Assembly (NCBI GenBank): GCA_008828725.1
Contig: MEHQ01003854.1
Coordinates: 1,340,652 to 1,404,651 of the forward strand
Direction: 5' to 3'
DNA: 64,000 nucleotides
DNA from: Saccharina japonica
Lineage: Eukaryota; Sar; Phaeophyceae; Laminariales; Laminariaceae
A model generated the notes under the pieces. It was not told the origin of the DNA. It worked only from the letters and a program-made list of their open reading frames with translations, and made no database searches. Below, one piece after another: positions 27,020 to 37,803 of the stretch (position 1 is its first letter; every line of letters starts with the position of its first letter). The position numbers were made by a program, and so were the translations under genes.

Positions 27020-27554
27020 TGTTTATCTTGTAAGTGGAAGTGGGGAGAAGATGAATTACCGATCGTAGACCAGTATACGTACCTTGGCGTAGAGATCTCA
27101 AAATATTGCTCTTGGGACGCACACATAAATAAAATAATAGGCAAGGGTAAGGCACACGTAGGCAAGATGGAAGCAGTCCTAACAGACTCGCACCTTGATA
27201 CTAGAATTAAGAGATGTATACTGATGAATGTGATTGTACCAAAGCTAGAATATGCAGGAGAAGTATGGGAAGGGAACGCGAAGCTCGTAAAACAGCTGGA
27301 AACAGTACATATGACAGCAGCTAAAAAAGTACTAGGATGCTCAAGTACGACGAGTAATACAGTATTGAGAGCAGAACTAGGAATGTACCCACTTAAGACA
27401 AATAGAGACGTGCGTAAGTTGAAATGGCAATATAAAGTAAAGAACATGCCAAATAAGAGGTTGCCAGCCATAGCTGATAAAGCTGTATGGGAGAAAGTAA
27501 CCAAAGGGCGAGCTGGAATAAGGTGGGATAGCGTAGTCGAGAAAGTATGGAAGG
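27020..27554 (+). mobile_element. LINE reverse transcriptase C-terminal (thumb) fragment
   Basis: An open frame of about 178 codons runs into the N gap. Near its start is YLGVEISKYCSWDAHI, the conserved motif after the palm of non-LTR RTs. It continues with IKRCILMNVIVPKLEYAGEV, then HMTAAKKVLGCSSTTSNTVL and LRAELGMYPL, as in LINE ORF2 thumb regions. The upstream part (palm with YxDD) is absent, so this is a 5'-truncated copy starting near 27020 beside a C-run. It continues unbroken into the gap and may have been intact at the 3' side. Confidence 0.75.
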
Positions 27555-28280
27555 NNNNNNNNNNNNNNNNNNNNNNNNNNNNNNNNNNNNNNNNNNNNNN
27601 NNNNNNNNNNNNNNNNNNNNNNNNNNNNNNNNNNNNNNNNNNNNNNNNNNNNNNNNNNNNNNNNNNNNNNNNNNNNNNNNNNNNNNNNNNNNNNNNNNNN
27701 NNNNNNNNNNNNNNNNNNNNNNNNNNNNNNNNNNNNNNNNNNNNNNNNNNNNNNNNNNNNNNNNNNNNNNNNNNNNNNNNNNNNNNNNNNNNNNNNNNNN
27801 NNNNNNNNNNNNNNNNNNNNNNNNNNNNNNNNNNNNNNNNNNNNNNNNNNNNNNNNNNNNNNNNNNNNNNNNNNNNNNNNNNNNNNNNNNNNNNNNNNNN
27901 NNNNNNNNNNNNNNNNNNNNNNNNNNNNNNNNNNNNNNNNNNNNNNNNNNNNNNNNNNNNNNNNNNNNNNNNNNNNNNNNNNNNNNNNNNNNNNNNNNNN
28001 NNNNNNNNNNNNNNNNNNNNNNNNNNNNNNNNNNNNNNNNNNNNNNNNNNNNNNNNNNNNNNNNNNNNNNNNNNNNNNNNNNNNNNNNNNNNNNNNNNNN
28101 NNNNNNNNNNNNNNNNNNNNNNNNNNNNNNNNNNNNNNNNNNNNNNNNNNNNNNNNNNNNNNNNNNNNNNNNNNNNNNNNNNNNNNNNNNNNNNNNNNNN
28201 NNNNNNNNNNNNNNNNNNNNNNNNNNNNNNNNNNNNNNNNNNNNNNNNNNNNNNNNNNNNNNNNNNNNNNNNNNNNNNNN
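27555..28280. other. Assembly gap (N run)
   Basis: 726 N. It lies between a plus-strand LINE fragment running in from the left and a minus-strand LINE 3' end running in from the right. Inverted LINE copies are a likely reason for the break. ORFs spanning it are meaningless. Confidence 1.
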
Positions 28281-28384
28281 CAGCTTCGAATGAAACGATT
28301 TGTTGTCTGGTGTGGCCACTTCCAGAGACAGCAGATGGGTATACCATGTAAATGCCTCGTGGATGCCTTACCATATACACACTA

Positions 28385-29215
28385 CGTGATCCGATTATCC
28401 CCCTTGTGCGGAGTTAAGGTTGTCCACCCCGCACCAATGACCTAACTCGGTCGACAGCCTTGACGATCGGGGGGGGGGGGGGCGTACTCATTTGTTGCTT
28501 GCCTTAGTCATTTGACCATTGACCACGCATCCCTTTCGAGACGGAGCACCGTTCCTACTCCTAATAGAGACACCTCCAACACTTGGCGCTCATTACGTTG
28601 TTTCCATATATTACAAAGAAAATTTTTGCTAATCTTATCCCCTTCCTGTTTCGCCGCCTGTGGCCACCATCTATCTCCTAAGATAGCGATCGTTTTCTCG
28701 CTACTATTTAGTGTACCAAACTGCTCTATGTCACACTCTCTATTTTCCTCATCTCCTCCTCTAGCACATCCCTTTCCTCCTTTACCTTTCACATTCTCCC
28801 ACTATGTGAATTCTACTCTCTATGGCTTTGCCACATGGGCACATCTGTGCATCTACTTCCTCCTCCTTCCGGCTACTGGTATACCTCCTCCTTCTTTCTG
28901 GCAGGTCCAGGTCCCCTACACGAAATCGCATTTCAGCTTTTTCGCGAACTCCATTGGGCCATGCAGATACCTTTTCATCCCTATTCCTTCTCTCAACCCC
29001 CCGTATATCTCTAAGTGTTCTTCCCCTTCTATCTTCTTTCTAGCGCTAGCCTTTCCCTGCTTTCTATCCTTTCTTTTACTTCTGTCTTGTATCCGCTAAA
29101 TTTCTCTATGGCCAGCATCTCTTTTTGGTTTCCTATATGTGTGGGTGTGTGGGTGGGTAGGCGGACGGTCTGTTCGTTTTTGCTGACTCGCGGCGACTGG
29201 ATCGCCTCCTTCATA
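28385..29215 (-). mobile_element. LINE 3' end: ORF2 C-terminus with Cys motif, broken
   Basis: Read on the minus strand from 29215. GYKTEVKERIESRERLALE leads to LREGIGMKRYLHGPMEFA, then RFRVGDLDLPERRRRY, then the Cys motif CPCGKAIESRIHIVGEC, then TIAILGDRWWPQAAKQEGD and NFLCNIWKQRNERQ. The pieces lie in different frames with stops between, so it is a dead copy. The 3' end runs through TGAGTACG and a C-run (28467-28482 on +). The family matches the RT fragment at 27020-27554, whose missing downstream part this is, but the orientation is opposite. Confidence 0.7.
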
Positions 29216-30400
29216 GTTTTTCGCTGCCGTTTGTGGTTTCACTTTGTGGTGGGCTGCGTGGTTGGTTTACTTTGTAGTTGACTTTTTTTTGGTTCGACTG
29301 CGTGGTTGACTTAGCGTGTTTTTTGACGGCGTGGTACGTACGTATTCACTTTTTTTGTGCGCCGTCTTGTGCTTCACCTTGTGCTTCACTTTGTGCTTCA
29401 CTTTGAGCTTAACCCTGACACTGCTGGAAAAAACATGTGTCCTACACTAATGCCATGTAGTATGTCACCAAACAAAATGGTTGCAGTTTTTAAGGGATTA
29501 ACTCTTTTACTAGTGCACTACTGTGCACAGATATATATATATAGTACTCTATTTTCAAGTATATTCTCACCAAAACGGGAGTGCAGTCCTTAAGGGATGA
29601 AGAGTCGCCGTATTCTTCGCTTTGAGCCTCGCGCTTCATTCTGTGCTCCGCTCAGTGCTTTTACCCTGTGCTTCACTCTGTATTTAACTCGGGTGGGATT
29701 CTTTTGTGTTTCGCGTGATGCTCAACTTGTGCGTCGTACGTATGGTTGATTGGTCAAGGTTGGTACTATACCTTCGATATACCTGGTATAATAGTAGACA
29801 TGAGGGAAGCAGTACTCGCAGTCGCGTGAAGACGCACGTGCTTTCAGAGACGGGAAGCCGGTTCTCCTTTTGCAGCTGAATTCATGTAGGCTGTGGGGTT
29901 GTGCCTTCGGCTCCAGCGCGCGCGGGGGGGGGGTTGCTTTTTTACGGGCTCCTTTTGTTGTTGTTGTTGTCCCGGTTTTGGGGTGTGCGCGTAGAAGGCC
30001 GTTGTCACGAATAACTTGCATCGGCGGCACCAATCTTTCATTTCAGCTCGTCTCACCCTACACACATTTTGTCGTCGCCACCTTCTAAAGGCGATGTAAT
30101 CGCACCCCCAGTGCAGAATTCGCAACCCACGCCTCAGTCTGTTGTTGACTATTTTGGAGTAGCGACTGGCTCCCAAGCAACAGCAACAACCGGTGTTTCC
30201 GATCCATCGTAATTTTTTTTCTGATTTCCCCCCCTTTTTTTTTTTTTTTTTTTTTTGGCGGTCACCAAAGCTGGCGCGTCGAGTTAGTCATTTGTGCGGG
30301 GTGGAGCGAACCCTTTGCTCCGCACAAGTGGGGAACCTTGGTTCGTTCTCAGTAGTGTTAATCATGGCTAAGCATCCGGAGGCGGTTAGGTAGTAAAAAT
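29216..30400. other. Non-coding stretch with TTAA-flanked MITE
   Basis: Repeated words TGTGCTTCACTTTG (29370-29400 and 29640-29690), the M3 copy at 29409-29501 and a poly-T run (30234-30256). No gene supported. Confidence 0.4.
29409..29501. mobile_element. TTAA-flanked MITE (family M3), copy c
   Basis: 93 bp from TTAACCCTGACACTGCTGG to TGCAGTTTTTAAGGGATTAA, inside CCTACACTAATGCCATGTAG. More diverged than the copies at 13558 and 24293 but with the same TTAA ends and centre. Confidence 0.65.
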
Positions 30401-30404
30401 TGCC

Positions 30405-30690
30405 TGTCTCCTGGAAGTGCCACACAGAAATTAAATTAACTCATCTAAGCTGTCGTCCATATTGCAAGTCCGCTCACGTGAGGCCGCGTTCTTAGCAGGA
30501 CTGCAGCTCACCCCATGCCGACCTCCGCCCCAATACTCACGGCGCTTTCAGCGCTTGGCGTGGCCAAGCCAACTGTCTGCCTGGTTGGTGAAAACCCAAC
30601 GTGCTCCGTCCGGCATTGAGGGATGACAGAGGGTCGATATTGGTCATATGACTACGGCCTGTGCACAACTGAGTACCACCCCCCCCCCCA
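30405..30690 (+). repeat. LINE-tail-related repeat (R2), long copy 2
   Basis: Parallels 7976-8265 along its full length: CAGAAATTAAATTAACTCAT, CAAGTCCGCTCACG, GGTGAAAACCCAACGTGCTC, CATATGACTACGGCC, then GAGTACCACCCCCCCC. About 290 bp, same 3' terminus. Confidence 0.65.
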
Positions 30691-30987
30691 CGCCGTGCTT
30701 AAGCTGTAGGGCCGCCGGGCACGGTGCTCCTGAGCGCGGACAGTAGACGCGTTTTTTCTTTTCCTGGCGTTAGGCCTGTTGCGCGACGGGGCACTTGTCG
30801 TGCCTAAGGCGTCTAGCACGGCACAAAATCTATCGTTCAGGCGCGCCAAATTTTCGGACACAGTCGCGTCGGAAGCCGGGCCCGCTTTTACCCCCGCCCG
30901 TCCGCTTTGTAGACTGTCTTGTGGTCACGGACTATTGAATGGGCTATGTACGGTGATTCGTTATTGTGGAACAACGTCATCACTAAC

Positions 30988-31012
30988 AACAACAACAACA
31001 ACAACAACAACA
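30988..31012 (+). repeat. AAC trinucleotide run
   Basis: Eight or nine AAC units followed by a C-run, shortly before the exon at 31058. Confidence 0.9.
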
Positions 31013-31057
31013 ACCCCCCCCTCGCCCTTTTGTCTCCGTGTGCGTGTTTTCGAAAAG

Positions 31058-34000
31058 GTACTCGGACCTGAACCAGAGCGCTGGCGGGCAGATCAAGTCT
31101 GGCCCCTCCGGGTCTGGGGTGGGCATCATCACGACGCTGCTCATGGCCGTAGCCTCGGTGGTGGTCGTAGTCAAAGCGGTGAGAGAGCGTCCTACATGTC
31201 TCGTGTGGCCCGCGTTGTGTTTTGGCGCGCGGTCGGACGGAATTCATCTTTCCACAGAGATGGGCTTTTTAATTGCGTTGTTAGTCAATGTAGTGACCGA
31301 ATGAAGTTCATGTAGTAGGGCAGGCGTTTGGTGCACCACCCGACGGAGTTCATTTCCCCGTAGGATGGCCGTTTCATGGCGTCAACTATCCGACGGAGTT
31401 CATGTCGTAGGAGAGTCGTTTTTCGCCCGCTTCACGATCCGACGGAGTTCATTTTCCACGGGAGCGGCATTTGGCGCACAATCCGAAGGGGTATATTTAT
31501 CAACACTAGTATATTGATCTGACGAACTTCATGCTGTAGGACAGGCGTTATGGCGCACGATTCACTATCGGATTAGGTTCAAATTCCACAGAAGAGGCGC
31601 TACGTGACGGCAATGGTCCGAGGGAGTTCATTACGTAGGACAGGCGTTTGTAGGTACTGGCGGTTGGGGCGCGTCTCGCCGCGCCATTTCCGGTACCTCC
31701 GGTGGTCTTCTAGTGGTTACACCTCAAAACTACTTAGGGCAATTTCGCGGGTTCGAATACCCCCGAGGATGTTTTTTTTTCTCTTGTGCAAAGTTAAATA
31801 CGTAGAAGGCGCCTACGTAGCGGGTGTATGTACAATTCGACGCGAGCCGACGAGGGAAGTAAATGCTGGATTATTCACGCGATAAAACTGAAGGCGTGCA
31901 CCGTAGTGGGGGGGGGGGGAGGAGTGCCCGGTGTGTGACCCCGGGTCTGAGCTACGTCAGGAGGGAAATGGAGAAGCAGAGCAAGCATACTACCTGGTAG
32001 ATGGGGATGTAAAAAAAATGATGGAACTTATTTACTGCTTGAAGCTCTTAACGTGTTACGTGAAACGCGGTACCTTTGGTGTGTGGTCCCGTCGGTAGTG
32101 GTGCCGTCGGTGGACACTGTAGATGATGGTGCTGTCGGTAGATGCTGTAGCTGGTGGTGCCGTCGGTAGACACTGTATACGGGAGGAGGTGTGTTCGTTG
32201 CCAAATATGGAGAGGGGGATGACGCATGCATGCCACGGTGCGCGGTTATTCACGTGTGTTGTGGGATTTGGAGGATTCACACGGCGTGGGAGATAGGAAG
32301 GGCTCGTGTTGCGCGCCTACATTGGGTGCTGTTTCTTTCCGAGCGTGGCCGCGGGAAGAAGGGGTGCTCGTCGCTGTGTATCGAAGCGGCATGTGAGACA
32401 CGCCGTTCGGATCACTTTATTTTATTTTATTTTTTGCTCGTGGTCTTGCTCTCGAGGTTATATGTTGTAGGGAGTGCTGTGGCTGAAGCATGATGCCTGT
32501 TTCTATTGTTTACCCTGGGTTTATTTTGTTTTCTCGAAGTTGTATTGTCCGGGATGCTGTAACCAGACCAAAACGCCTGTCTTTTTTGTGCCAGCAGCCA
32601 GTGTTATGTTTTGTCTATGGCAAGGACACCAGCTGGGAGTACAATCCGACTGTTCGGCACCCAGCTTTGCGAGCCGTGTGATAAGTTCTTTGCGATCAAT
32701 TCCTCGTGCAGGATTGGTTTGCTTGTAGGTGGGCCACTCCCCTGATAGCGCCAGAGGGTAAATGCTCATGTAGGCTTCAGGTATACTCTTGTATTCAACA
32801 GCAGTAGTGTTTTTTCTAGTAACTTTGTTTGCAGACATTTTTTGCTTGTGTCTCTCGCGTTTGAAGAGTATTCTGATCTTGCCCTGTCCTCTCGGCAGCG
32901 TGGAGGGAGACCGCTCAGCGGGTTCCAGTATCCCTCGAGACAAATATGCTCCACTCATTTTTGACCGATGTCGCTGCAGCTTTAATGCGCACATCGGCGA
33001 AACGCCGTGCCCAACGAACCCGACGTCGATGGTCAAAGTGGGTCGACCAAACTCACACTCGATTTTCTTTCGTACTGGGCGCCAAGTCCATCGAGTCACT
33101 AAAATCACGAGAGAGGCATTTGCCACGTGCAACCCAGGTGTAGGTGGTTGACTATTCCTGACGCATCATGTTCCCGCCCACCTCCCGTCCCGCCACCTGG
33201 CCTCCAATGTTGTTTGTTCGTTATGTTGTTTGTTTGTTTCGTCTCAGGCCCGCTACGACCCGAACGAGGTGGTCTAGAGCCCGACACGTTATAGGGGGCA
33301 AGAGGGGCGGGGGCAGAGGCAGGCAGGCAGGCAGACAGACAGACAGGCGCAGATAGTTGAACATTCAGGGCCCCGGGCTAGGAAGGGGAATTATTGATAG
33401 GTCGGGAGGTAACAAACCTCCTATCAAGCGGGGGCGGCCTTTTAGGCTTCCGAGGACGGACCTGGCCTGCGCTGCGCCCGATGGTTCTCTGCGTCTCTGC
33501 GAGACCCCGGGCGTACGCGCACACACACACGACCACCCGGGGTCGTCGCTACATACTACAACCCGCCCTGTATTTTTTTCTTCTTCGTCTTTTTCATCTT
33601 GATCTCAATTTAACTTTTGTGTTTTAGCTATTTGTTGAGGGTGGGGGGGGCATGCGCGTGCGTTCAGCGAGGGCGGTTTGCGTGCCCTGTAGAGCGGGAC
33701 CAGCGCCGGTGCTTTCGCGCGTGTTTGTCACGCGGGGCGTTTCTCACGGGTCACTCATTGTGGTCACCCAGTGTGGTTGCCCACCGTCGTATCTCATTGT
33801 GGGCTCACGCTCGTCGTGGTCTTCCATTGCTGTGTTCTCCCACCGCTGCTGTGGCATATCATTGTGGGCTCGCACTGCTGTGGTCTTGATTGCTTTGCTG
33901 TTTTCTTGACCGGTGATATCTCGCGGTGGGTTTCCACTCGTATGGTTTTCCCGCTGCTGTGGTCTTTTTGCGGTGGTCTCCTCACGATAATGTGATGGCT

Positions 34001-34097
34001 CAGTTGCGGTGCTTTGCCCAGAGACGTCGTCCGTGCCGGGCGGCTACGAGCGCCCGGCCGACCCCCACTTGAGGCAGTGGTTCTACTCGCCACTGCA
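31058..34097 (+). CDS. Three exons of an unrecognised membrane-protein gene
   Basis: Three splice-bounded, GC-rich segments join in phase. Exon 31058-31178 reads YSDLNQSAGGQIKSGPSG, then a hydrophobic segment GVGIITTLLMAVASVVVVV (one membrane helix). Micro-exon 33248-33268 (21 nt, ARYDPNE, donor GAG|GTGGTC) follows. The exon from 34024 reads TSSVPGGYERPADPHLRQWF and YSPLH, with a possible donor at 34098. The first exon begins in phase 2, so upstream exons exist. The product looks like a membrane protein with a polar tail. I do not recognise the family. The junctions are inferred. The agreement of phases and composition across three pieces is the support. Confidence 0.4.
31290..31655 (+). repeat. 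Minisatellite, about 55-bp unit
   Basis: Units of ATCCGACGGAGTTCATGTCG, TAGGAGAGGCGTTTGGCGCA repeat about six times with decay, including a partial AT-rich insertion near 31495. Confidence 0.75.
31696..31769 (+). tRNA. tRNA-like sequence (tRNA pseudogene or SINE head)
   Basis: 73 nt plus one. Ends CCTCCGG and CCCGAGG pair at 6 of 7 positions. An A-box-like TGGTCTTCTAGTGGTTA and a B-box-like GGTTCGAATACC stand at tRNA spacing. A T9 run, a Pol III terminator, follows at 31772-31780. The anticodon loop lacks U33, the D and T stems are imperfect and the T loop is one base too long. It is not a canonical tRNA. Confidence 0.3.
31820..32015 (+). repeat. Interspersed repeat R3, copy 3 (uninterrupted)
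   Basis: ATTCGACGCGAGCCGACGAG, GCGATAAAACTGAAGGCGTG, CACCGTAGT with a G-run, then GTGACCCCGGGTCTGAG. It shows the intact R3 layout without the nested insertion seen at 15970-16480. Confidence 0.6.
32075..32180 (+). repeat. Short VNTR, about 36-bp unit
   Basis: GGTGCCGTCGGTAGACACTG, TAGATGATGGT-type units, three copies. Confidence 0.6.
32521..33132 (-). CDS. Unidentified 203-codon ORF
   Basis: An uninterrupted minus-strand frame free of low complexity (for example YMSIYPLALSGEWPTYKQTN, KELITRLAKLGAEQSDC). No domain recognised. Plus-strand frames are also open for 120 codons, and the interval lies in an intron of the plus-strand gene at 31058-34097. It may be a retroelement remnant. Confidence 0.25.
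   Translation of the reverse strand: MHVANASLVILVTRWTWRPVRKKIECEFGRPTLTIDVGFVGHGVSPMCALKLQRHRSKMSGAYLSRGILEPAERSPSTLPRGQGKIRILFKRERHKQKMSANKVTRKNTTAVEYKSIPEAYMSIYPLALSGEWPTYKQTNPARGIDRKELITRLAKLGAEQSDCTPSWCPCHRQNITLAAGTKKTGVLVWLQHPGQYNFEKTK
33269..34023 (+). other. Intron between two inferred exons; G/T-rich repeats
   Basis: Has a CAGA/CAGG run (33322-33350), a GC-rich patch (33430-33515) that could hide a further exon, and a degenerate TGTGGTCTTC / CATTGTGGGCTC repeat (33745-33995). Confidence 0.35.
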
Positions 34098-34139
34098 TGT
34101 TTCGCGCGTGGCACAAAAGTGCCTTCGCCCGCTTTGGGC

Positions 34140-34315
34140 GACGATTGTATACAGACAGACAGAAAGACAGAAAGGAAGGCAGGCAGACAGACAGACAGAC
34201 ATGTCAGACTCTATTTTCTTTTCTTGTTTGGTTCGTTTAGGTTTTGGGGAGGGGGAGGGAGCGGGGGGGGGGGGTGGGGGCGGGGGAAAGGGGGGGTGGG
34301 GGAGGGGTGAGAGAG
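34140..34315 (+). repeat. CAGA run and long G-rich tract
   Basis: A CAGA/CAGG run (34150-34200), then about 75 bp of nearly pure G with single A, T or C breaks (34240-34315). It has many G-runs of four or more and is a G-quadruplex candidate on this strand. Confidence 0.8.
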
Positions 34316-34319
34316 AGTG

Positions 34320-35228
34320 TGCGGATGAAGACTCTTGATTTTTTTTCGCCATCGTTGCGACATGCCATCTTAAGCTCGCTCGATTTCACGTGCTTTCGAA
34401 ACTTGAAGGCGTTGGGTGCGTGATAGGAGAGAAGCAGGAGTGGTATTTGCAGCTTTTTTTTTTAATCGTTTGTTTCTGGTTTTTGAAGAGACACAATGGG
34501 ACCGAATTTAAAGCTGTTTCTAGGTGTAGGGGGACGCCACACGCCTCGCAGGCGTGGACCTCGGTTTCCGATAGTACGGGAAATGGTATGCCTGGGGCGG
34601 GAAGGTAGCGGGGATCTTTGCTCCTATTTCCGCTCTTCAGTGCAAGTTCGGCCGTATTATCAAGGCACCCTCCCTTTTTTTCCCCCCGTTTCGATGCGGT
34701 TGTACGCTCGTGGTGTTCATCATGATGTGAGAGGAAGCGCCGGTGCAAGGGGTATGGTGATGACCATCTTTCGTTTTTCTGGCGATGATGAAACACGCCT
34801 TCATAGGCGGGGGTTATCGTAGATGTGAACGGAGATGGGCATGGTGTCGCCGCCCGGCTTGGCTTGTCGCTTTAATCAGGTCGCTTAACTTATAAACTGA
34901 TCGGGAGTGGCCGGCAGTCCGTTGCTGTGTTGTACAACGGGGTTGGTCATAAGGCAAGGACATTCAGTGGTTCGATGCATGTCCTTTCAAACTTCTTCCC
35001 ATCGAGAAGCGACCGGGCATTGCTGTGCGTGTATTGTCATGTGGGTACATTGCCGTGCCCAAAGTCGGGTATTGGCGTGCCGAAAATAACACTCGATTTC
35101 AAGAGAGTAGCTCTTGTTCCTCGTATTCGAAAAAGTCAGACAGATTCAATTTCTACTCACTGTCGTGCCAATACGCCTGAGCAGGCACACCTCGCGACTC
35201 TGCTCTACGTATCGAGGTTCCAACCATC
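34320..35228. other. No gene supported
   Basis: Several 60-150 residue ORFs on both strands overlap each other. None shows family motifs. Confidence 0.3.
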
Positions 35229-36611
35229 CTACAGTACTATTCCTAAGAGTATACTCTTTGGTTCCCACTCTCGACTGAAAACAAAACTACGGACTGTACA
35301 TAATTTTGAAGCCGAAATATTGGAGCCATTAATTGAGGTGATTTTTTTGTTGTTCCAACACCAGCCAGGCATGACTCTCGAACTGTAGATTTTTGAGACC
35401 CAGTTTGTTGAAGTCCAAATATCGAGCCCCTTTTTATCCACTCCAGCACTCGCCAGGTGTGACGCTCGACTTGTTTTTCAACAATTGACGGCGCGTTAGC
35501 TTCAACGGTACGGCGACATGCATAGGTAGCTGACACAGAGATGAGTCATATGAGCCAAATCGCGCCTTCCCCAATGCTGTGTGTGTTGAAATCCAACATT
35601 TCGCTAAAAATATGTTTTTATGTAAATTTACGCACTCACGAATACAAATATATTCCTCAACTACCATGCCGATTAGCACGAGTATCAAATCTCGTGTGCA
35701 AGCCCAAACCAGCACACGGCCGGCACACAACACCTCACCAACGATGTGTACTTCGACGGTATGGCCATGCCCACGAGCAGGGGTAGCTGGCACAGAGCTA
35801 AGACTGACAGTGCTTTCCTCTTGCGGGCTATCTGACACATCCCAGCAGCCGCACCATACGCCTCGTGTGGAGATCTACCTTTTACTATAGGTTGTGAGCC
35901 TCGAATTATGTGCACACTGCAGAGCTGAGAGCCATCAGGGTGTCCGCGGGTGAAGATTTCGGCTGAGGCCCAAGCTCCTGAGTTCGCTGTGAGCTTCCCC
36001 ACCGAGTCGCCAAGGATCATCGACATCTGGAACCGTTGATGCAAATAACAACACCTGCTTTCCACAGAGCTGCCACGATCATCGTCGGCTGGAGCTATCG
36101 ATAGCTGCTGCTGCTACTGCTGCTGCTGCGAAGAACAACACCAGCCCCCTGTGCTCAACGCGCCGCCAACATAATCGATCGCCACGTATCTGAAGCTGCT
36201 ACTGAGAAGACGATAACTACACTCTCCACAGAGCTGCGAGGTCATCGCTATCGATTTAGAGTTACTGGTACGATTGCCTACTACCGATAAACCAGAGGCA
36301 CGGTGGTGCTACGCCGCACACTTCGGGCTGAGCCCTGAAACGTGCGTAGACCTTAGAACGCACATGATAGCTCTTGGGCACATGGCGGTTTGGTTCGACA
36401 CGACTATTGATGGACGGCTGCCGCTGGAGCGAGTACGGCTGTGCGTGCAATCCGCACCGGATTGAATGGAGGTGGTTCGAACCGATTGTGAATACATAGT
36501 GCTGCCACGAGGTGAATTGCTGACATATGGGAGATTTTCATCGTGAATGATAGTCTTATGAACGCTTCGAGGGACATCGAGTGTTGCAGTAAGCTTCATT
36601 TCCCAGTCCAC
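35229..36611 (-). pseudogene. Degraded LTR-retroelement protease-like region
   Basis: Minus-strand frames at 36611-36309, 36065-35685, 35838-35434 and 35536-35243 lie in series. The frame at 35434-35838 has a beta-rich stretch (GHTVEVHIVGEVLCAGRVLV, then LILVLIGMVVEEY) that looks like the C-terminal half of a retroviral-type aspartic protease, where the family has I(I/L)G(M)D. The catalytic DTG was not located, and frames change repeatedly. The assignment is from pattern only. Confidence 0.3.
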
Positions 36612-36849
36612 AACGGGACCTTGTTCCCCACAGCTACGGCTAGCTCACCTGTTTTTTTATTTCGAGCGAAGCATCACCTCCCGGGCAGGCTTGTTTGAGT
36701 CTCCATGACCTCAGCATTGCAACAATGCGGCAGTATTTCGTCCGCTACCAAACGTGCAGTAGTGCAGTAGCGCCGTGTGACTTTTTGTCAAAACAGTCAG
36801 CGCGGTTGATCAGTGGGGAATCGAGCGCGTTGACGGGGGCGACCGTATA

Positions 36850-37145
36850 CAGTGGTGCACGATGTGTAGTAGGTCCATAGGGCAAGCATCACAGGTCCTT
36901 AGATTTTGACTTTCGTTCTTCTTTTCGGTGGTGGTGGTCAATATATATAGTTCACATCAGGTTCGCCATATATCTGTGACGATTGTCCATGGAAGACGAG
37001 ACGTTCCCGACAAAAGGCGCCCCTTCCCAACCTCTAAAGTTTCGACAGGAAACCTCCTACAGCCCCCATGCAATATGTGTATCCTCTCCGAATAGCACTG
37101 GCCCGAGCAGCCACCCCGCATCAACGCACTAATTCCTGGCACCAC
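36850..37145 (-). repeat. Diverged duplicate of 38440-38700
   Basis: On the minus strand both copies run GTGCCAGG, GGAGGTTGGGAAG, a TCTTCTTTT-complement block and ACCTGTGATG/ATCTGTGATA, followed by GTCGCCCCCGYCAACG-like sequence. Two copies of the same retroelement segment. Confidence 0.4.
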
Positions 37146-37803
37146 GGCACGGCAACACCCCCCCTGCCCGACTCATGAAGACGTCGTTTAAAAATGGGCG
37201 TCCCCGTACCGACAGGTAACAGCGTGCGCCTTCCGCAGAGCACATATCTGTTCTTGTTCTGGTAGTCTTCGTCGGCAAATTCGATCGGCGATCTCCAGTG
37301 CTTACGTACTTATTCGCCGCACGGGTCATCTCGCGGCGTCCAAGTTCTTCCCGACCCCCTTCAGTGTGCCGTACCTACCCCCTGCGGCAACTGGAAGTCG
37401 TACACCAGTCCCCTAGCCACTCGCCTCAGCCCGTCGTCACCTGCAAAGGATCTCCCGACCTACGTACCTTCCTGAATGTCTTGTACCACCCGCATTCACA
37501 CCTCGTGACACCCTTCTCCCCCTTCTGGCCTTAAACGAGGGCAACTCGGGCGGCACTCCTGGCCTTTGCACGTTTCCCGAAAAGCATAATCCAATCAGCC
37601 GACACGTCGTACTCCTCTCGTCACACCTCCACGGCATCCACCGAGCGGCCACGGCGCCCTCCTCCAATCGCGCCGCTTAATACTTTTAGTGGATCTTCCC
37701 CAGCTCCTCACGAAGCCACCTCGCCTTCCTTTCATCTGTCGCTTGACATTTCTCTATCCTTCCAACCATCTCTGGACTGCTGGGGGCAATGGGCTGGGCC
37801 CTG

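Noticed and set aside
26990-28380. ORFs of 248-461 codons crossing the N run
   Set aside because: They consist mostly of undetermined residues. Only the LINE part before 27555 is real sequence.
28512-29099. 195-codon plus-strand ORF, hydrophobic and S/P/F-rich
   Set aside because: It is the antisense of the minus-strand LINE C-terminus, whose Cys motif and WWPQAAKQ block are recognisable.
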